Positions 1 through 6,875 of a DNA stretch of 16,929 nucleotides are shown one piece after another. The notes under the pieces are model-generated. The model had not been told where the DNA came from. It did not search any database and saw only the letters and a program-made list of their open reading frames with translations. The stretch is from Hyphomonas sp. GTDB lineage: Bacteria > Pseudomonadota > Alphaproteobacteria > Caulobacterales > Hyphomonadaceae. Both the position numbers and the translations under genes were made by a program. Positions within the stretch are counted from its first letter, which is position 1. Each line of letters begins with the position of its first letter. Location: NCBI GenBank assembly GCA_003486945.1, contig DNFL01000365.1, positions 892 through 17,820 of the forward strand, read 5' to 3'.

Positions 1-40
1 GCAATTGCGGAAACTTCGCCGGCGAAGTTTCCGCAATTGC
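1..40. repeat. Perfect 40-bp palindrome at window edge
   Basis: Bases 1-20 (GCAATTGCGGAAACTTCGCC) are the exact reverse complement of bases 21-40, with no spacer. It lies inside the third curlin gene and keeps the reading frame open. A spacer-free palindrome of this length exactly at the end of the sequence is typical of a contig-end inversion artefact, although a real inverted repeat cannot be excluded. Confidence 0.9.
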
Positions 41-344
41 ACTGGGTGAGATCGACCACATTGCCGACGCCGGACTGGGCGATGACGGCAATGGCTGAGC
101 TGCCGGTGCCGGTCTGGGTGATCGAGGCGGAATTGCCGGAACCCTGCTGATTGACCACCGACACTTTCGACGGGCCGGAGCGGCCGGACAGGATGCCGTT
201 GAAGAGCTGGGTGTCCTCGAGCGAGGGCGCCAGATCGAGGTCTCCGCCGAGACCATAGTCTTCAGTCTGCGCTGCGCCGCTTCCGGCAAGGATAAGGGCG
301 GCCAGAACGGTCGCCCCTGTCTTGCTGAAGCGAAACGGCTTCAC
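1..344 (-). CDS. Curlin-repeat protein 3, partial (cut at window edge)
   Basis: This is the 5' part (114 codons) of a third curli-type gene. The start is a GTG at 342-344, seven bases after the stop of the preceding curlin gene; an ATG two bases upstream is followed at once by a stop, so GTG is the only reasonable start. It opens with a signal peptide (MKPFRFSK, a hydrophobic stretch, then a likely cut near GSGAA/QT). About 40 non-repeat residues follow, and then curlin half-repeats such as NQQGSGNSASITQTGTG and VIAQSGVGNVVDLTQ. The repeats then run into CNCGN, with two cysteines, which is unusual for curlins. The protein would be exported through CsgG and join or cap the amyloid fibre. Codons inside positions 1-20 mirror 21-40 and may be artefactual. 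Its role (nucleator, anchor or minor subunit) cannot be told from this fragment. Confidence 0.75.
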   Translation of the reverse strand, partial: MKPFRFSKTGATVLAALILAGSGAAQTEDYGLGGDLDLAPSLEDTQLFNGILSGRSGPSKVSVVNQQGSGNSASITQTGTGSSAIAVIAQSGVGNVVDLTQCNCGNFAGEVSAI

Positions 345-351
345 ATCGCAC

Positions 352-1425
352 CTATTGCGAGACGTTTGCCGTGTGGCCGGCACCGTATTGGAAGATGCCG
401 GAGATGGCATAGCTGCCCGCCTGGTTCACGAAGGCCGTGTTATTGGCGCCACTCTGCAGGATATCGGAATAGATCGAGGTTGCCGTGACGCCTGATCCGG
501 TTTGGATAACATCCGCCAGGTTGTTACCCGAAAGCCCAAGCTGGGGTCCTTGCTCGATATCTGCCGTTGCGAACGAGCCGCCCTGACTGACAAAGGCGGT
601 GCTGCCGTTGTCGCCGGTGAGCTGGTTGACGTTCACGTTGTTGAAGAAGCTGCTGGGCGAGCTAAAGATGCGAACCGTTCCGTTCGACGATTCCTGGATG
701 ACGGATGCATTGTTGAACTGCCCCTCCATCGAAATGTCGATCAGGCCGTTCAGGCCGTTTTCCGCAACGTTGGCAATATGGCCAGTGCCAATCTGTGATA
801 CTTTGATGATAGCATTGGCGCCGTTGTTGTTCACTTCGACTGTACCGCGGCTCATGTCAGGCGACACACCGGGACCGGCAGAGAACGTACCCTGTCGGAT
901 ATCTACATTGCCGTTCGCGCCGCGCTGGAAAACGCGGGCTGTATTGAACGTGCCGTTTTGCTTGACGTTCGCCACCGGCGCGACCGAAGTATTCAGCTGC
1001 CGAACGACAGCCGTCAGGCGGTCACCGCGCTGGTCGATATTTGCAGTTGCATCCGGCGTGTTCTGCACGATCGTCGCGGTGTTCACGCGAGTCCGGGCAT
1101 AGTCGTGGATCTGATCGATCGTGGCGAGGCCGCGAGCCCGGGTCTGGGTGATCGTTGCATCGTTGGCAAAGCCCGCAGCCATCGGGCTTGTCGCCGAAGT
1201 CTGCGTCACCCTTGCATCGTTCCGGTTGCCATTCTGTTGAATGACAGCAAGGTTCTGGCCATTGATGACACCGCCAACGGCCTGATCGATTTCAGCGCGG
1301 TTGTTGTTCCCGGTCTGACCGATCTGCGCCGAGTTGTTTCCATCAGCAGAGGGAAAAACCTGGGCATGCGCCGAGGCCATTCCGAGAACTGACAGTGAAG
1401 CGGCTGCGATAAGGTACTTCTTCAT
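352..1425 (-). CDS. Curlin-repeat protein 2 (CsgA/CsgB-family amyloid subunit), 357 aa
   Basis: The chosen ATG (1423-1425) begins MKKYLIAAASLSVLGMASAHA, a clean signal peptide with a cut before QVF. AAAGGA lies eight bases upstream, and longer in-frame starts would run back into the preceding gene. The mature protein is about 26 degenerate curlin half-repeats of about 11 residues, pattern (S/T/N)-A-x-(I/V)-x-Q-x-G-x-x-N, for example IGQTGNNN and VIQQNGNRN, ending in a half-repeat TANVSQ. Such repeats stack as a beta-solenoid in curli fibres outside the cell. It differs from its upstream neighbour in having 17 Lys/Arg, all in the first two-thirds, and several repeats that have lost the Gln or Gly. 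Basic residues in repeats are also a feature of the E. coli nucleator CsgB, so a nucleator or modulating subunit is possible but unproven. It lies 28 bp after the larger curlin gene, in the same operon. Confidence 0.88.
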   Translation of the reverse strand: MKKYLIAAASLSVLGMASAHAQVFPSADGNNSAQIGQTGNNNRAEIDQAVGGVINGQNLAVIQQNGNRNDARVTQTSATSPMAAGFANDATITQTRARGLATIDQIHDYARTRVNTATIVQNTPDATANIDQRGDRLTAVVRQLNTSVAPVANVKQNGTFNTARVFQRGANGNVDIRQGTFSAGPGVSPDMSRGTVEVNNNGANAIIKVSQIGTGHIANVAENGLNGLIDISMEGQFNNASVIQESSNGTVRIFSSPSSFFNNVNVNQLTGDNGSTAFVSQGGSFATADIEQGPQLGLSGNNLADVIQTGSGVTATSIYSDILQSGANNTAFVNQAGSYAISGIFQYGAGHTANVSQ

Positions 1426-1453
1426 GATACGCGTCCTTTCTTCTCTGTACTGA

Positions 1454-2764
1454 CTATTGCTTGATAGAGGCGAAGTTGTTCGCTCCTGCCTGCGTGATGA
1501 TACCAACTGCATCCAGCGAGAGCTGCGAGATCGAAGCGAAGTTGCCGCTGCCGCCCGACTGGTTGACTTCGGCATAGGCGCCCGCCGTCGCCTGGTCGAT
1601 GTCGATCATGCCAGCATTGCCGCTCTGGTTCACGACCACGGTGTTCTCAGCACCCGACTGATCGACAAACAGATCGTTGCCGGTGCCCGACTGGATCAGG
1701 TTGGCCGCGTTGAGCGAGCCCGCCTGAGTGAGCCAGATATCGTTGCTGGTGCCGCCCTGGCCAATGGTGGCGCTGTTCGGACCAGCCGTCTGGGTGACGT
1801 AGGTGCGGTTGGACGTGCCATCTTGCGAGACGTCCGCGTCGTTGCCGGAATTGGCCTGGCTGATATCGATCAGGTTGCCGGAACCCATCTGCGAACCAGA
1901 TGCCGAGTTGCCGTTGCCGCTCTGCACGAACGTAGCCGACGAAGTGTTTGCCAGCTGGTTGAAGTCAACTTCGTTGCCCGAACCGGTCTGCGAGGCATAG
2001 AAGGTTGCGCCGGAGCCGCTTTGCGTGATGTCGACGAAGTTTCCGAGACCCGAACCGATCTGATCAACGGTGATAACCGAGGAAGATCCGGTCTGCAGCG
2101 CGCTCAGAATGTTGTTCTGACCGATCTGCTCGACGGACATGATGTTGTTGGAGCCACCCTGGCTGACCGAGGCCATCTGGCTGTCGCCCGATTGATCAAT
2201 CGTGATCGTGCCGTTGGTGCCGTTCTGATCGACGTTGGCAATGCTGTCGTTGGAATTGCCGCCGGTATAGCCCTGGTCAACAAGCACGGTGCCGCCGGTG
2301 CCGGATTGTTCGACGTCGGAGACGTTGCCGGTGCCCACCTGCTTCACGGTAGCAGATTCGGAATCGGCTGCGTATTGATCGATCGTCGATGAGTTGCCGA
2401 CACCTTCCTGATACACGCTGGCGACGGCGTCGCCGCCTGTCTGGACGATCACCGAAGTGTTCTGAGTTGCCACGCCGGCGCCGGTGCTGATCTGCTCCAC
2501 ATCGGCGTCATTGCTGTTGCCGTTTTGGTTGATCGTGCTGGCGTTGCGCGCCGGGTTGCCAGAGGACGCGGAGTCGGACTGGTCGACATTCGCGAAATTG
2601 TCGTTGCCGTTTTGCGTGATGTTAGAGCTGCCGGCATTGCCGCCAGTCTGGTCGACAATCGCCGTATGGTCGGCTTGGTTCTGGGTGATGCTCGACGAGT
2701 TCGCGAAAGCGGGACTCGCCAGAACGAGAGCGATGGCCGCTCCTGCCATAAGTTTCATGCGCAT
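1454..2764 (-). CDS. Curlin-repeat protein 1, large acidic CsgA-like major subunit candidate, 436 aa
   Basis: The start MRMKLMAGAAIALVLASPAFA is a signal peptide cut before NSSS. The ATG at 2762-2764 has GGGAGA seven bases upstream; the ATG two codons later is less well spaced. The mature chain of about 415 residues is almost wholly curlin half-repeats. I count about 36 units of about 11 residues, for example VDQTGG, VSQGGSNN, ITQSGSGA and VNQSGNAG, ending in the incomplete unit FASIKQ. E. coli CsgA has five full repeats, so this is roughly 3.5 times as many. The mature part has only four Lys/Arg, no Cys and several dozen Asp/Glu, so it is strongly acidic. The likely role is the main structural amyloid of the matrix, secreted through the CsgG/CsgF channel encoded just upstream. 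I leave the symbol blank because three paralogous subunits are present and the nucleator/major assignment is not proven. Confidence 0.9.
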   Translation of the reverse strand: MRMKLMAGAAIALVLASPAFANSSSITQNQADHTAIVDQTGGNAGSSNITQNGNDNFANVDQSDSASSGNPARNASTINQNGNSNDADVEQISTGAGVATQNTSVIVQTGGDAVASVYQEGVGNSSTIDQYAADSESATVKQVGTGNVSDVEQSGTGGTVLVDQGYTGGNSNDSIANVDQNGTNGTITIDQSGDSQMASVSQGGSNNIMSVEQIGQNNILSALQTGSSSVITVDQIGSGLGNFVDITQSGSGATFYASQTGSGNEVDFNQLANTSSATFVQSGNGNSASGSQMGSGNLIDISQANSGNDADVSQDGTSNRTYVTQTAGPNSATIGQGGTSNDIWLTQAGSLNAANLIQSGTGNDLFVDQSGAENTVVVNQSGNAGMIDIDQATAGAYAEVNQSGGSGNFASISQLSLDAVGIITQAGANNFASIKQ

Positions 2765-2809
2765 GTATACTTCTCCCGTACTGCGTCCCGGCCCGCCTGC
2801 CCGGCGAGC

Positions 2810-2838
2810 CCCTTTGTCCATGCCGGGTCCCTTTGTCC
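2810..2838. repeat. Short direct repeat upstream of the first curlin gene
   Basis: The ten bases GGACAAAGGG (minus strand) occur twice, at 2829-2838 and 2810-2819, spaced 19 bp start to start, in the leader between csgG and the first curlin gene. They could be tandem protein-binding sites or chance. No regulator is known from the sequence. Confidence 0.35.
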
Positions 2839-2855
2839 CCTGGGGCCGGCAAGAT

Positions 2856-2872
2856 CAGCGCACCCTGCGCTG
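2856..2872 (-). promoter_or_regulatory. Hairpin in the csgG-curlin spacer (possible processing or attenuation element)
   Basis: CAGCGCA-GGG-TGCGCTG is a perfect 7-bp stem with a 3-base loop, starting six bases after the csgG stop. No run of U follows, so it is not a standard terminator. It could stabilise RNA ends or partly attenuate transcription, which would set different levels of channel and fibre proteins. Confidence 0.45.
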
Positions 2873-2877
2873 TCCTC

Positions 2878-4137
2878 TTATTGGCGCGTCATCCGGCCGG
2901 TACTGACCGTCGACATGACGCGCAATTGTTCATGTTCGCTCCACGAGAACGACTGTTGTCGCCCGTCTGCAACCAGATTCCCCTCGTAAGATACCGGCGA
3001 TGAGGCCGGTACAATCGGGAGGGCCGCGGGCTTAACCATGGCGGCAGGAATTGCCGTCTGCGGAGCATTCATTTCAGGCACACGGCGCACTTCGGCGACC
3101 TGAACGGCCTCCGGGCGGATGTCCTCCAGCTGAGCCATGTCATCAGGCATGTCCTGGGCTGGCACTTCTTCCTTGCGGACCGGCGGCGAGGCGCGGTTGC
3201 GCTTGGGGAGGGCTGCCGTTTTCTGGACAGGGGCCGGAGGCTCCTGCGCGTAGCTGACATTATGCTGCGGAATGATGCCGTCGCGCTCGGCAAGGTATTG
3301 TTCCATCAGCGCCGCACCGGCGACCTGGTCCTGGAATTCCCAGATGCCGAGCGCCGCGCCTTCCATGATCAGGAGCTCAACGGCTTTCTCCGTAGCCTGA
3401 CGAAGGGCCAGCAGGTCCGGCTCGTTGGTCGTGATGCCGGTATCGACTTCGAGCAGCTCCTTGAAGCTGACGAAGCGGAACGCGTTGGCGGCCACGCCGA
3501 TCGAAGCGATCTTCTTGGACGCGACGACCGAAGTGATGACTTCACCGGACTTCACGCTGACTGCGCGGAGATATACCGTGACCTTGTCTTCGCGGTAATC
3601 AGTCTTCGCGCCAATGCCGAGGAAACGCGCGCCGGCGCCGCCGGTGAGCGTGTTGGTGTCATAGCCGATGACGCCGCCTTCGAGGATGATGCCAGCAAAC
3701 AGAAGCGGCGGGAGTGCGGCCTGGTTCAGCTCTTCCTCGCCGAGATACTGCTTGCGCATCTCGCGGATAATCTGACGTTCTTTCAAGAGGTTATCGAGAT
3801 TCTCACGCTCGATGACCGTGAACCAGCTACGGTCGCCGGCATCTTGCAACGCCTTGAGGAGGACCGAAGTGGAGCCCTGCGTGACCGCGCGCGACAGCGT
3901 TTGTACGCCCTCGGAAGGTTTGAACTGACCGGTCTGGTCTTCGAACGAGTAGACTGCCACGGCGGCGCGCTCGGTCGGAGGCGGAAGTGTGCGAAGGCGC
4001 GACTGCGTGTCGGTGCGCACTTCGGAAATCGCGGGCTGTTCGATCAGGCCAGTGTATTTCTCCTGCGTCGTTGCGCAGGCTGCCATGATGGGCAGCAAAG
4101 CAGCGCCGAACAGCAGGCGGCGGAAGGAAGCGCGCAT
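2878..4137 (-). CDS. csgG: CsgG, curli secretion channel lipoprotein, with long C-terminal extension
   Basis: CsgG forms the nonameric outer-membrane channel that exports curlins. The signal peptide ends in the lipobox IMAAC, with lipidated Cys21. The core (about residues 45-275) follows the E. coli protein closely: VYSFEDQTGQFKP (63-74), NLLKERQIIR (116-125), EGGVIGYDTNTLTGGAGARFLGIGA (about 153-177) and SGEVITSV (197-204). At 419 residues it is far longer than E. coli CsgG (277). The extra part, about 285-419, is rich in Pro, Ala, Gln and Glu, looks disordered, and ends YEGNLVADGRQQ...MTRQ. The loop after FKP reads SEGVQTLSRAV and seems to lack the Tyr and Phe that line the E. coli pore constriction (alignment from memory). 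The ATG is one base after the csgF stop, with GGGAGG inside csgF eight bases upstream, which suggests coupled translation. Confidence 0.95.
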   Translation of the reverse strand: MRASFRRLLFGAALLPIMAACATTQEKYTGLIEQPAISEVRTDTQSRLRTLPPPTERAAVAVYSFEDQTGQFKPSEGVQTLSRAVTQGSTSVLLKALQDAGDRSWFTVIERENLDNLLKERQIIREMRKQYLGEEELNQAALPPLLFAGIILEGGVIGYDTNTLTGGAGARFLGIGAKTDYREDKVTVYLRAVSVKSGEVITSVVASKKIASIGVAANAFRFVSFKELLEVDTGITTNEPDLLALRQATEKAVELLIMEGAALGIWEFQDQVAGAALMEQYLAERDGIIPQHNVSYAQEPPAPVQKTAALPKRNRASPPVRKEEVPAQDMPDDMAQLEDIRPEAVQVAEVRRVPEMNAPQTAIPAAMVKPAALPIVPASSPVSYEGNLVADGRQQSFSWSEHEQLRVMSTVSTGRMTRQ

Positions 4138-4138
4138 C

Positions 4139-4702
4139 TCAGAAGCCTCCCGGAGTCAGATCACCTTCGCCGGTGATCGATCCAAGTCCGCTCAGCGGAT
4201 CGCTCGGGCTTTCCGATGAAAGATCGCCGGAGCTCAGAAGGCCGAGGATATTGCCGGTGGTTCCGCTGGTCGTCTGGCCAAGCAGCGGAATCGAAATTTC
4301 AGTGACGGCGCCGGTCGTGTTGTCCGTGATGGTCAACTGGACGGAATCAAGAAGGCGAACGAAAGTGATCACCTGGTCGCCGAACGTGATCGTGCCGGAT
4401 TGCTGTGGATTGTCGCCGAAGATCGCGTCATTGACCTGGGCCGCGAGCGACGAGAGCAGACGGCTCTGCAGCTGGCGGAGGAACTGGTCGATCTGGGAGT
4501 TGCCTGTGGTCGGGCTGTTCGGATCCTTGTAGTCATTTTGGGCGTTGGCAATGCCCAGCAGGTGCGCCGAATTGAAACTGTCGCCGCCGAAAGACGGATT
4601 GACCGGTTTGTAGATCAGCTCCTGCGCCGTCGCCGCAAAACCGGCCGATGCGAAGGCTGCGGCCACGATAGCCGCGCGCTGAGTAAGGTTAAGTCCCACC
4701 AT
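4139..4702 (-). CDS. csgF: CsgF, curli assembly factor that plugs CsgG and anchors the nucleator
   Basis: The ATG at 4700-4702 gives MVGLNLTQRAAIVAAAFASAGFAATA, a signal peptide cut before QELIY. It has GAGGA eight bases upstream, so I prefer it to a GTG nine codons earlier. The mature N-terminus carries the family signature NPSFGGDSFNSAHLLGIANA followed by QNDYKDP, closely matching E. coli CsgF (NPNFGG...AQNSYKDP). In E. coli this segment inserts into the CsgG pore and the rest helps hold CsgB at the cell surface. A helix-forming region (IDQFLRQLQSRLLSSLAAQV) and a beta section (GDQVITFVRL...LTITDN) follow. The 187-residue protein is about 50 longer than E. coli CsgF, with a Gly/Ser-rich tail ending LTPGGF. 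It is the first gene of the csg operon here. csgE, which usually sits beside it, is absent from the window. Confidence 0.94.
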   Translation of the reverse strand: MVGLNLTQRAAIVAAAFASAGFAATAQELIYKPVNPSFGGDSFNSAHLLGIANAQNDYKDPNSPTTGNSQIDQFLRQLQSRLLSSLAAQVNDAIFGDNPQQSGTITFGDQVITFVRLLDSVQLTITDNTTGAVTEISIPLLGQTTSGTTGNILGLLSSGDLSSESPSDPLSGLGSITGEGDLTPGGF

Positions 4703-4709
4703 GGTGTGC

Positions 4710-4727
4710 GTCCTCGTCTTTGAGGAC
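4710..4727 (-). promoter_or_regulatory. Hairpin covering the csgF ribosome binding site
   Basis: On the minus strand GTCCTC-AAAGAC-GAGGAC forms a perfect 6-bp stem and 6-base loop. The 3' arm contains GAGGA, the only good Shine-Dalgarno sequence for csgF, eight bases before its ATG. The folded form would hide the binding site of the first gene in the operon. The stem is seen directly; regulation by it is inference. Confidence 0.45.
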
Positions 4728-4782
4728 ACCAGCTTGCGCTACAATTGCACTGACTGATGCGTCCCCACACATCTCAATGCAA

Positions 4783-4811
4783 GTTAAACGCCAACTTAGT
4801 ATTGGGGTCAA
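4783..4811 (-). promoter_or_regulatory. Candidate sigma70-type promoter of the csg operon
   Basis: In the AT-richer 186-bp spacer before csgF, the minus strand reads TTGACC, then 17 bases, then TTTAAC. The -35 is good, the -10 is weak, and the spacing is ideal, placing the start of transcription about 70-75 bases upstream of csgF. An AAGTT-7-AACTT inverted repeat overlaps the -10 and could be an operator. No csgD-like regulator is present in the window. The rest of the spacer (4703-4888) shows no gene and no clear terminator for the upstream operon. Confidence 0.35.
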
Positions 4812-4888
4812 CGCCACTTTGCCTAAACTCGCGAAATTTAACCAAATATCTCCAAGTAATCGCGCGGCTTCAGAGCGAAATCAGGTAA

Positions 4889-6250
4889 TCAACGGGTTTC
4901 TGGTTCTACCCAAGTTCCGGATGTTGCGAGCGTACCTTTGGCGGGATCGTAGCGGACGATTTCCGCGCCGCGTGAACCGACGTGCCGGTTGGGTCCGAAG
5001 GACAGCGCCGGTGTCATTGCGCCACTGAAATCGCGCAGGCCTTCCAGCTTTTCAACGAAACCGACGCGGGAAATATCGCGGCCTGCACGCATAAGGCTTT
5101 CTACCAACACTGCCGCGGCCGAATAGGCGTCCGCTTCGGACAGGATCGCCGACTTGTCACCGCCTGCCTTCGCACGTGTTCCCGCAAAAGCTGCCTGCGC
5201 CTGCGGATCGATGCGTCCGAGCGGCGCGGCGATGGCGATGTAGGTTTCCGCGGGCAGCGAGGCGCGGCTGGCGGGCGGCAGGGATGAGAAAACCGAATGC
5301 GTCATCAGTACACGGCGGGCGGGCCTGGCATTTACCAGGCATCCGGTTGAGGCCAGCAATACCGTGTCGCCCTTCTTCGCTGCGCAGGCGTCGCGCAGGC
5401 TGACAACCTCGAACGCTTCGACCGCATACCGCCGCAGCGCCGCGACCTGATCGGCCTCGCTAGCAACCAGGGCAAAGCCGCCCGCGGACGGCGTTTCGGA
5501 GGGCAGCAAGGACACAACCGGAAGGTCCGGATCGAGGCCCGCAGGCGCCGCGCCCTGAGGTGCGATCAGTGCGAAATAGGTGGAGGCCGCAGCTGCGGCA
5601 GCCGAAGGCGCGAGACCTTCGAACTTGAGCTTCCGGCCGTGCGCACCGCCGATCGCATTGATGTCGGCCGCCAGCGCATCCAGCACTTTCAGCTGCGAGC
5701 GCGTAGCCGGATGTCTCGGGTCTGCCACAACGCCGATCGTGATCGCCGTATCCGTGATGCCGGGATCCGTCACCTCGCCCACAACGGCGAGGAATGCCCA
5801 GAGATCTGCGAGCTGTTTGTCGGTAAGGTTGAAGCGCGGCATCGCTTCGGAAAGATCGTTGCCGCCGGCATCCTTGCCTGTGCGCACCGCGTTGCGGAAA
5901 GAGGTCAGGGTGTAAGGCGGGCGTTTGCGGCCGGTCGCTTCTTTCACAGTATACGGACGGGTGAGCGCGTCGCGCGTGATCTGGCTCGGCTGCACGCCGC
6001 GCTCGGCTTTGCCGAGACCGGTGCGGCCGTGGCAGGAGGCACAGGGCAAGGAACTGGCGGGCAGCTTGGTTGTCAGCGTTCCGATGCGGGCGGTTGCGTC
6101 ATCCAGCGCCGAGCCTTTCTCTCCGAAATAGGCAGAGCGCCCGCGGGCTTCGGCAGAAGTCAGGTCTGCGCTTGCCTGCAACCCGCCGAGAAGGACGAAT
6201 GCAAGCGCGGCAGCGACTGCCTTAGGGCTTATCGTAAATGCCGTCAGCAA
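4889..6250 (-). CDS. Cytochrome c fused to a periplasmic binding-protein (ABC substrate-binding-like) domain
   Basis: After a signal peptide (hydrophobic AVAAALAFVLLGGL, cut near QASA/D) comes a class I cytochrome c domain, about residues 32-157. It has the heme motif CASCH (Cys70, Cys73, His74) and a likely axial Met137 in EAMPRF, followed by the typical C-terminal helix DKQLADLWAFLA. From about 168 (ITIGVVADPRHPATRSQLKVLDALAADINAIGG) it resembles the branched-chain amino-acid type periplasmic binding fold, to about residue 435. No permease or ATPase gene is nearby, so it is unlikely to feed an ABC importer. An electron-transfer protein with a ligand-sensing or docking domain is more plausible. 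The start is a TTG at 6248-6250, overlapping the SCO gene by 29 bases; no ATG or GTG exists ahead of the signal peptide. It is the last gene of the oxidase operon. Confidence 0.82.
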   Translation of the reverse strand: MLTAFTISPKAVAAALAFVLLGGLQASADLTSAEARGRSAYFGEKGSALDDATARIGTLTTKLPASSLPCASCHGRTGLGKAERGVQPSQITRDALTRPYTVKEATGRKRPPYTLTSFRNAVRTGKDAGGNDLSEAMPRFNLTDKQLADLWAFLAVVGEVTDPGITDTAITIGVVADPRHPATRSQLKVLDALAADINAIGGAHGRKLKFEGLAPSAAAAAASTYFALIAPQGAAPAGLDPDLPVVSLLPSETPSAGGFALVASEADQVAALRRYAVEAFEVVSLRDACAAKKGDTVLLASTGCLVNARPARRVLMTHSVFSSLPPASRASLPAETYIAIAAPLGRIDPQAQAAFAGTRAKAGGDKSAILSEADAYSAAAVLVESLMRAGRDISRVGFVEKLEGLRDFSGAMTPALSFGPNRHVGSRGAEIVRYDPAKGTLATSGTWVEPETR

Positions 6251-6857
6251 TGTCTTTGACCTGTTCCGCGATCACCGCGTCGCTGAAATGCGCCGGAATC
6301 TTCCGCCAGCGAGCAGTCTTTGTGTTGCCGACAAGGAACGCCGTCAGGTGCGCTTCCTTTTCGAACACCTGCCCCATCTTGCTGCTGACCGTTTCGATAT
6401 TCTTCTCCGGCCCGGTCAGGAACAACCAGCCATTGCCGGCCTTGTACTGCTTGCGATAGTCGGCAAGCACCTTCGGCGTATCGACCTTCGGATCGACCGT
6501 GATCGAAACAATATAGATATCCTTGCCGATACGGTCTTTGAGGCGTTCCTGAATGCGCTGGAGGTTCGCATTGATCAGCGGGCAGGCATCGACGCAGCTG
6601 CTGAACATGAAGCTGATGACTACCGTGCGCCCCTCGAGCACATCAGAATAGAATTTCAGTTTGTCCCCGGCATGGCTCGTCAGCACGGTGTCCGTGAAGT
6701 ATTCGCGGGCCTTTTCCTGGCTGTCAGAAGCCTTGATGTTGCGGGTTTCGACCTTGTCACCCGGCTTGTGCGAAAGGCCGTGCGCTGCTGCCGGCAGGAC
6801 GAGGAAGGCCGAGAAAGCGGCGGCCAGAACAGCTCTGTACAGAGATTTGATGTGCAT
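6222..6857 (-). CDS. SCO1/SenC family protein, soluble periplasmic copper chaperone or thiol-disulfide protein
   Basis: SCO proteins are thioredoxin-fold proteins that bind copper and help load copper enzymes or keep their cysteines reduced. A signal peptide (residues 1 to about 25, ending LPAAA/HG) sends this one to the periplasm. The copper/redox motif is SSCVDACP (Cys88, Cys92), with the conserved Asp122 in ITVDPKVDTP and the third copper ligand His170 in EAHLTAFLVGN, so the full ligand set is present. Length (211) is usual. The ATG has GGGGA eight bases upstream. It starts 18 bases after the stop of a second SCO gene, and its end overlaps the cytochrome gene. The likely client in this operon is the multicopper oxidase, but that is inferred from position. 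Confidence 0.92.
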   Translation of the reverse strand: MHIKSLYRAVLAAAFSAFLVLPAAAHGLSHKPGDKVETRNIKASDSQEKAREYFTDTVLTSHAGDKLKFYSDVLEGRTVVISFMFSSCVDACPLINANLQRIQERLKDRIGKDIYIVSITVDPKVDTPKVLADYRKQYKAGNGWLFLTGPEKNIETVSSKMGQVFEKEAHLTAFLVGNTKTARWRKIPAHFSDAVIAEQVKDIADGIYDKP

Positions 6858-6875
6858 CTGTGTCGTCCCCGATGC

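Noticed and set aside
1426..1575. Longer N-terminal reading of the second curlin gene
   Set aside because: It overlaps the end of the preceding curlin gene, lacks a signal peptide, and the internal ATG at 1423-1425 has a good ribosome binding site and a perfect signal peptide.
352..2764. Many short similar units about 33 bp apart, resembling a repeat array
   Set aside because: The units are diverged codons of curlin half-repeats in an open frame with signal peptides, not identical repeats with unique spacers, so this is not a CRISPR array.
2765..2821. Upstream start adding 19 residues to the first curlin
   Set aside because: It would place a charged stretch before the signal peptide and read through the Shine-Dalgarno sequence of the chosen ATG.
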